From assembly GCA_963205525.1 (NCBI GenBank), contig CAUJJP010000107.1:1-8804 (forward strand): a stretch of DNA of 8,804 nucleotides. The letters are read 5' to 3'. The notes under the pieces are model-generated. The model was not told where the DNA came from, made no database searches, and saw nothing but the letters and a program-made list of their open reading frames with translations. The position numbers were made by a program, and so were the translations under genes. Of this stretch, positions 8,510 through 8,804 are shown piece by piece. Positions within the stretch are counted from its first letter, which is position 1. Each line of letters starts with the position of its first letter. This DNA is from Pseudomonadota bacterium. GTDB taxonomy: Bacteria > Pseudomonadota > Gammaproteobacteria > Burkholderiales > Burkholderiaceae.

Positions 8510-8804
8510 TCACAACCCCTTTCTCTTCAATGCGGCGTCCAGCCGCGGGTAGACACGCCGCGCGTTGCCTTCATAGATCTGCTGCTTCTGCGCCGCACTG
8601 AGCTGGGTGCTGGCCTCGATGTAGCGCCGGGTGTCGTCGTAGGGGTGGCCCGTCTCGGGGTCGATGCCGCGCACGGCGCCGATCATCTCGCTGGCGAACA
8701 GGATGTTGTCCACCGGGATCACGCGGGTGAGCAGGTCGATGCCCGGCTGGTGGTAGACGCAGGTGTCGAAGAACACGTTGCCCAGCAGGTGGTCCTTGAG
8801 CAGC
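8510..8804 (-). CDS. ligJ: 4-oxalomesaconate hydratase, LigJ/PmdE (5' part missing)
   Basis: Only the last 97 codons plus the stop are present; the gene continues past the right edge. The fragment contains [44 protein letters not shown] and [13 protein letters not shown], all strongly reminiscent of LigJ, a zinc-dependent amidohydrolase-superfamily hydratase of about 340 residues. The glutamate in FASEM probably corresponds to the catalytic Glu284 of Sphingobium LigJ, judged from distance to the C terminus. LigJ hydrates 4-oxalomesaconate (its keto tautomer) to CHA, the substrate of the aldolase encoded 1 nt downstream. A GTG at 8776 gives an apparent short reading frame, but the homologous sequence continues upstream to the window edge (LLKDHLLGN), so it is an internal valine codon, not the start. 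Confidence 0.93.
   Translation of the reverse strand, partial: LLKDHLLGNVFFDTCVYHQPGIDLLTRVIPVDNILFASEMIGAVRGIDPETGHPYDDTRRYIEASTQLSAAQKQQIYEGNARRVYPRLDAALKRKGL

Noticed and set aside
7804..8601. Plus-strand frame opposite the aldolase gene
   Set aside because: Low-complexity Arg/His/Ala-rich translation and no ribosome binding site; the aldolase on the other strand explains the region.
8510..8776. Independent 88-residue protein starting at GTG 8776
   Set aside because: Homology to 4-oxalomesaconate hydratase continues upstream in the same frame to the window edge, so this is the C-terminal part of a larger gene.

Overview
The window is about 70% GC and densely coded, with every supported gene on the minus strand. 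The gene content and the close resemblance to Comamonas pmd and Sphingobium lig proteins suggest a Burkholderiales betaproteobacterium (Comamonadaceae or a relative). This placement is inferred from the protein sequences by eye; no search was run.

In transcription order (right to left), 8804 to 3551 is a protocatechuate 4,5-cleavage (meta) operon. It holds the 3' end of 4-oxalomesaconate hydratase (LigJ/PmdE), CHA aldolase (LigK/PmdF), a 6-phosphogluconate-dehydrogenase-like oxidoreductase with a C-terminal DUF1932-type domain, 2-pyrone-4,6-dicarboxylate hydrolase (LigI/PmdD), a single-chain protocatechuate 4,5-dioxygenase in which the alpha (LigA) and beta (LigB) subunits are fused (PcmA type), and CHMS dehydrogenase (LigC/PmdC). 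Junctions are 1 to 21 nt apart or overlap by ATGA, so this is almost certainly one transcript. Together the enzymes would take protocatechuate through CHMS, PDC, 4-oxalomesaconate and CHA to pyruvate and oxaloacetate. The tautomerase LigU/PmdU, a dedicated transporter and a regulator are not in the window and may lie past its right edge.

The operon continues with an aldo/keto reductase (2445 to 3545). Its last 27 codons run through a block of three inverted repeats. After a gap of about 150 nt comes an NAD(P)-type aldehyde dehydrogenase resembling salicylaldehyde/vanillin dehydrogenases (840 to 2291). A further 144-nt gap is followed by the 5' part of a periplasmic LivJ-type ABC substrate-binding protein with a twin-arginine-like signal (1 to 695). 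These three genes look like an uptake and aldehyde-processing annex to the ring-cleavage pathway.

The most notable points are the serine that replaces the catalytic cysteine in an otherwise intact aldehyde dehydrogenase, the alpha-beta dioxygenase fusion, a 27-bp in-frame tandem repeat that extends the C terminus of the extra oxidoreductase, and the palindromic block read as coding sequence at the end of the aldo/keto reductase. No tRNA, rRNA, insertion sequence, CRISPR array or integrase was seen.
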